From assembly GCA_023145595.1 (NCBI GenBank), contig JAGLDM010000092.1, positions 1-8,537 on the forward strand: 8,537 nucleotides of DNA, read 5' to 3'. Positions 6,306 to 8,537 of this stretch are shown one piece after another. The DNA comes from Flavobacteriaceae bacterium. GTDB lineage: Bacteria > Bacteroidota > Bacteroidia > Flavobacteriales > Flavobacteriaceae. The notes below the pieces were generated by a model that saw only the letters and a program-made list of their open reading frames with translations, searched no databases and had not been told where the DNA came from. The translations under genes and the position numbers were made by a program. The number at the start of each line of letters is the position of its first letter. The stretch's first letter is position 1.

Positions 6306-6320
6306 AAAACAATAAATATA
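6306..6320 (+). repeat. 15-base A-rich leader repeat, copy 2
   Basis: AAAACAATAAATATA is identical to 5939-5953 and ends 5 bases before the lpxB ATG, so both copies sit at nearly the same distance from a start codon. A purine-rich AAGGAG lies further up (6294-6299), but at 26 bases from the ATG it is too distant to act as a ribosome binding site. Confidence 0.5.
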
Positions 6321-6325
6321 GGCAC

Positions 6326-7426
6326 ATGAAATATTATATTATTGCTGGAGAAGCATCTGGAGATTTACACGCGTCAAACCTGATGAAAGCTTTGCAAAAA
6401 GAAGATGCAAATGCTGAGTTTCGGTTTTGGGGTGGAGATTTGATGCAAGCCGTTGGTGGTACTTTGGTAAAGCATTATAAAGAGCGTGCTTTTATGGGGT
6501 TTTTAGAGGTGATTTTGAACTTGAAAACCATCTTAGGATTTATAGGTTTTTGCAAAAAAGATATTGAAGCATATCAGCCAGACCGCCTTATTTTTATTGA
6601 TAACTCAGGATTTAATTTGCGAATTGCAAAATGGGCAAAGCAAGAGAAATTCAAAACATATTATTATATAGGACCCCAGGTTTGGGCAAGTAGAGCCGGT
6701 AGGGTAGAAGATATTAAGAGAGATATTGATCAGATGTATGTCATTCTTCCTTTTGAAGAGGCTTTCTATAAAAAACACGACTATAAGGTGAATTTTGTTG
6801 GACACCCATTGCTTGATGCGATAGCGGATAGAACTCAGGTTGATGAAGGTGAGTTTAGAAAAGAACATCAATTATCGAATAAGCCAATCATCGCTTTATT
6901 GCCAGGAAGTAGAAAGCAAGAAATAACAAAAATGCTTTCTGTTATGTTAAAAATGGCGGATAAATTTACCGATTATCAATTTGTAATTGCCGGTGCTCCG
7001 AGTCAGGAATATGAATTTTATCAGCAGTTTATCAAATCGAGTAATGTGAAACTTATTTCAAATAAAACCTATGATTTACTTTCAGTTTCTTATGCTGCTT
7101 TGGTAACATCTGGAACAGCAACTTTAGAAACAGCCTTGTTTAAAGTGCCAGAAGTGGTTTGTTATAAAGGAGAGTGGGTTTCCTATCAAATTGCAAAACG
7201 CATTATTACTTTGAAATATATTTCATTGGTAAACCTAATCATGGATAGAGAAGTTGTTACAGAGTTAATTCAAAATGACTTTACAGAAAAACGTTTAGAA
7301 GAAGAACTTCGAAAAATTTTAGACCTTGATTTTAGAGATAAATTGTTTGCAGATTATTTTGATTTAGAGCAAAAACTAGGAGGAAAAGGAGCTAGTGAAA
7401 ATACAGCGAAATTAATTGTTGGATAA
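6326..7426 (+). CDS. lpxB: Lipid-A-disaccharide synthase LpxB
   Basis: LpxB is a peripheral inner-membrane glycosyltransferase (family GT19). It joins UDP-2,3-diacylglucosamine and lipid X to form the beta-1,6 disaccharide of lipid A. The 366-residue protein is slightly shorter than E. coli LpxB (382) and appears complete. It begins with the hallmark YIIAGEASGDLHASNLM (4-20). Next come FRFWGGDLM (32-40) and IDNSGFNLRIAK (91-102), whose Asp92 aligns with the essential Asp98 described for the enzyme. YIGPQVWASRAGRV (114-127), FVGHPLLDA (157-165), LLPGSRKQEI (191-200) with Arg196, and the donor-binding segment VTSGTATLETALF (260-272) follow. It closes with LGGKGASENTAKLI. The product shows that the cell makes lipopolysaccharide or lipooligosaccharide. 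The other lpx genes are not in the window. It lies 89 bases after the small membrane protein and may share its transcript. Confidence 0.97.
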   Translation: MKYYIIAGEASGDLHASNLMKALQKEDANAEFRFWGGDLMQAVGGTLVKHYKERAFMGFLEVILNLKTILGFIGFCKKDIEAYQPDRLIFIDNSGFNLRIAKWAKQEKFKTYYYIGPQVWASRAGRVEDIKRDIDQMYVILPFEEAFYKKHDYKVNFVGHPLLDAIADRTQVDEGEFRKEHQLSNKPIIALLPGSRKQEITKMLSVMLKMADKFTDYQFVIAGAPSQEYEFYQQFIKSSNVKLISNKTYDLLSVSYAALVTSGTATLETALFKVPEVVCYKGEWVSYQIAKRIITLKYISLVNLIMDREVVTELIQNDFTEKRLEEELRKILDLDFRDKLFADYFDLEQKLGGKGASENTAKLIVG

Positions 7427-7429
7427 CTT

Positions 7430-7455
7430 TTTATTTCTGTGATAGCAGAAATAAA
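7430..7455 (+). other. Hairpin just after lpxB
   Basis: Ten-base arms TTTATTTCTG (7430-7439) and CAGAAATAAA (7446-7455) pair perfectly around a 6-base loop, starting 4 bases after the lpxB stop codon. No T-run follows on either strand, so it is not a standard intrinsic terminator. It may protect the lpxB mRNA 3' end or partly separate lpxB from the kinase gene. Confidence 0.4.
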
Positions 7456-7520
7456 GATTGGGGATGCTTTATAAAATTAACTATGAGGTGCCAGAATAAA
7501 ACATAGGATAACAAAGTAGT

Positions 7521-8450
7521 ATGGATAAACAATACAGTAACGGAAAACTACTACTAACCGCTGAATATCTCGTTCTAGACGGAGCAAAATCTTTGGCAAT
7601 GCCAACCAAATTCGGACAAGATTTAACTGTAAAAAAAATTAAAGAACCAAGTCTGATTTGGGAGAGTTTTGATGATGAAAAAAACTGTTGGTTTAGCGCA
7701 GAGTTTCGATTACCCGATTTGCGAATTATATCAGAAACCTTTGATGCAAAAACTGAAAACTCAAAAGAATCGATTGCTTTAACGCTTCAAAATATTTTAC
7801 TGGAAGCACAAAAAATGAATTTAGAGTTTTTAATTTCTGACGGAGGGTTTTTAGTGAAAACAAATTTAACTTTTCCAAGAGATTGGGGTTTAGGAACATC
7901 ATCAACTTTAATTAATAATATAGCACAGTGGGCAAAAGTTGATGCTTTTGAACTGCTGAAGAAATCCTTTGGAGGAAGTGGGTATGACATTGCTTGTGCT
8001 CAAAATGATAGTTCGATTACGTTTCAACTTCAAAACAATAAACCGATAGTTGAAATGGTAGATTTTAATCCAAGTTTTAAAGATCAATTGTATTTTGTGC
8101 ATTTAAATATCAAACAAGATAGTAAAAAAGGGATTCAGCGATACAAAGAGAAAAGAGGGGCAATTAATGAAGAAATAGAAAGAGTTTCAGAAATCACGAA
8201 TGAAATGATTGGATGTAATAATTTATCTAAATTCGAGAAATTAATAATAGAACACGAACAAATAATCTCAAAAATTATTCAGAATAAACCCGTAAAAGAA
8301 ATATTGTTTCCCGATTATTTTGGGGTTGTAAAAAGTCTCGGTGCTTGGGGAGGTGATTTTGTGTTAGTAACAGGTGATGAAAGAACTCCGATGTATTTTA
8401 AGGGAAAAGGGTTTGGAACGGTGATACGGTATAGAGATATGATATTGTAA
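7521..8450 (+). CDS. GHMP kinase, GYDIA type, phosphomevalonate-kinase-like
   Basis: This 309-residue cytoplasmic small-molecule kinase belongs to the GHMP superfamily (galactokinase, homoserine kinase, mevalonate kinase, phosphomevalonate kinase). Motif 1 is NGKLLLTAEYLVLDGAKSLA (7-26), closest to phosphomevalonate kinases. The ATP-binding Gly/Ser loop is WGLGTSSTLINNIAQW (122-137). GGSGYDIACA (151-160) places Asp156 at the family's GSGxDxA position. The C-terminal glycine motif is LGAWGGDFVLVTG (273-285). These motifs suggest an active enzyme. The GYDIA motif marks a Bacteroidota-type group whose substrate is, as far as I know, not settled; a mevalonate pathway step is the best guess. The start at 7521 leaves the usual short N-terminus before motif 1. 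It follows lpxB by 94 bases with a hairpin between. No other isoprenoid gene lies in the window, which ends 87 bases downstream. Confidence 0.88.
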   Translation: MDKQYSNGKLLLTAEYLVLDGAKSLAMPTKFGQDLTVKKIKEPSLIWESFDDEKNCWFSAEFRLPDLRIISETFDAKTENSKESIALTLQNILLEAQKMNLEFLISDGGFLVKTNLTFPRDWGLGTSSTLINNIAQWAKVDAFELLKKSFGGSGYDIACAQNDSSITFQLQNNKPIVEMVDFNPSFKDQLYFVHLNIKQDSKKGIQRYKEKRGAINEEIERVSEITNEMIGCNNLSKFEKLIIEHEQIISKIIQNKPVKEILFPDYFGVVKSLGAWGGDFVLVTGDERTPMYFKGKGFGTVIRYRDMIL

Positions 8451-8537
8451 TTTACGTAAGTTCGAGAGTTGAGTTTTAAAAATAAAACCAGCGTATGAAA
8501 ATGACGTGCACTTGTTTCATTTTTTACTAAAAAAAGG

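Noticed and set aside
8495..8530. A short ATG frame and an overlapping weak hairpin before a T-run at the window end, as a gene start or kinase terminator.
   Set aside because: The frame stops after 11 codons, and the hairpin has 6-7 pairs with a single G-C and more than one possible register.

Overview
The window is a compact stretch of low-GC chromosome from a member of the Bacteroidota, most likely class Flavobacteriia. Three things point there: very AT-rich DNA, intergenic motifs matching the Bacteroidota promoter element TAnnTTTG, and A-rich translation starts without Shine-Dalgarno sequences. The protein set also fits: a large Tsp/Prc protease, SurE, LpxB of a Gram-negative lipid A pathway, and a GHMP kinase with the GYDIA motif. 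I see no rRNA, tRNA, CRISPR array, transposase, phage gene or obvious sign of recent transfer. This looks like ordinary core genome.

Layout. (1) An MscS-type mechanosensitive channel on the plus strand (80-901) ends at a strong hairpin terminator (927-962) shared with the converging gene. (2) Three minus-strand genes follow, read from right to left: a carboxy-terminal processing protease (4767 to 2620), a DppC/OppC-type ABC permease with a TTG start (2578 to 1490), and a small hotdog-fold acyl-CoA thioesterase (1448 to 1002). The two gaps are 41 bases each, so one transcript is plausible, with possible internal promoters before the permease and the thioesterase. (3) A divergent regulatory gap of about 316 bases (4768-5083) holds the surE promoter and an orphan, perfect Shine-Dalgarno sequence in the protease leader. 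(4) Plus-strand genes follow: surE (start best placed at 5084), a 92-residue three-helix membrane protein of unknown function, lpxB, and a phosphomevalonate-kinase-like GHMP kinase. The window ends 87 bases after the kinase.

How the genes fit together. Most products concern the cell envelope: turgor relief (MscS), periplasmic proteolysis (Prc), peptide-type import (orphan permease), lipid A disaccharide synthesis (LpxB) and probably isoprenoid precursor supply (GHMP kinase). SurE and the thioesterase are housekeeping hydrolases acting on nucleotides and acyl-CoA. No previously undescribed multi-gene system is evident. The points most worth checking are the unnamed membrane protein between surE and lpxB, a 15-base repeat directly before two consecutive start codons, the orphan Shine-Dalgarno sequence, the permease's TTG start behind an in-frame ATG-to-stop minigene, and the unassigned substrate of the GHMP kinase.
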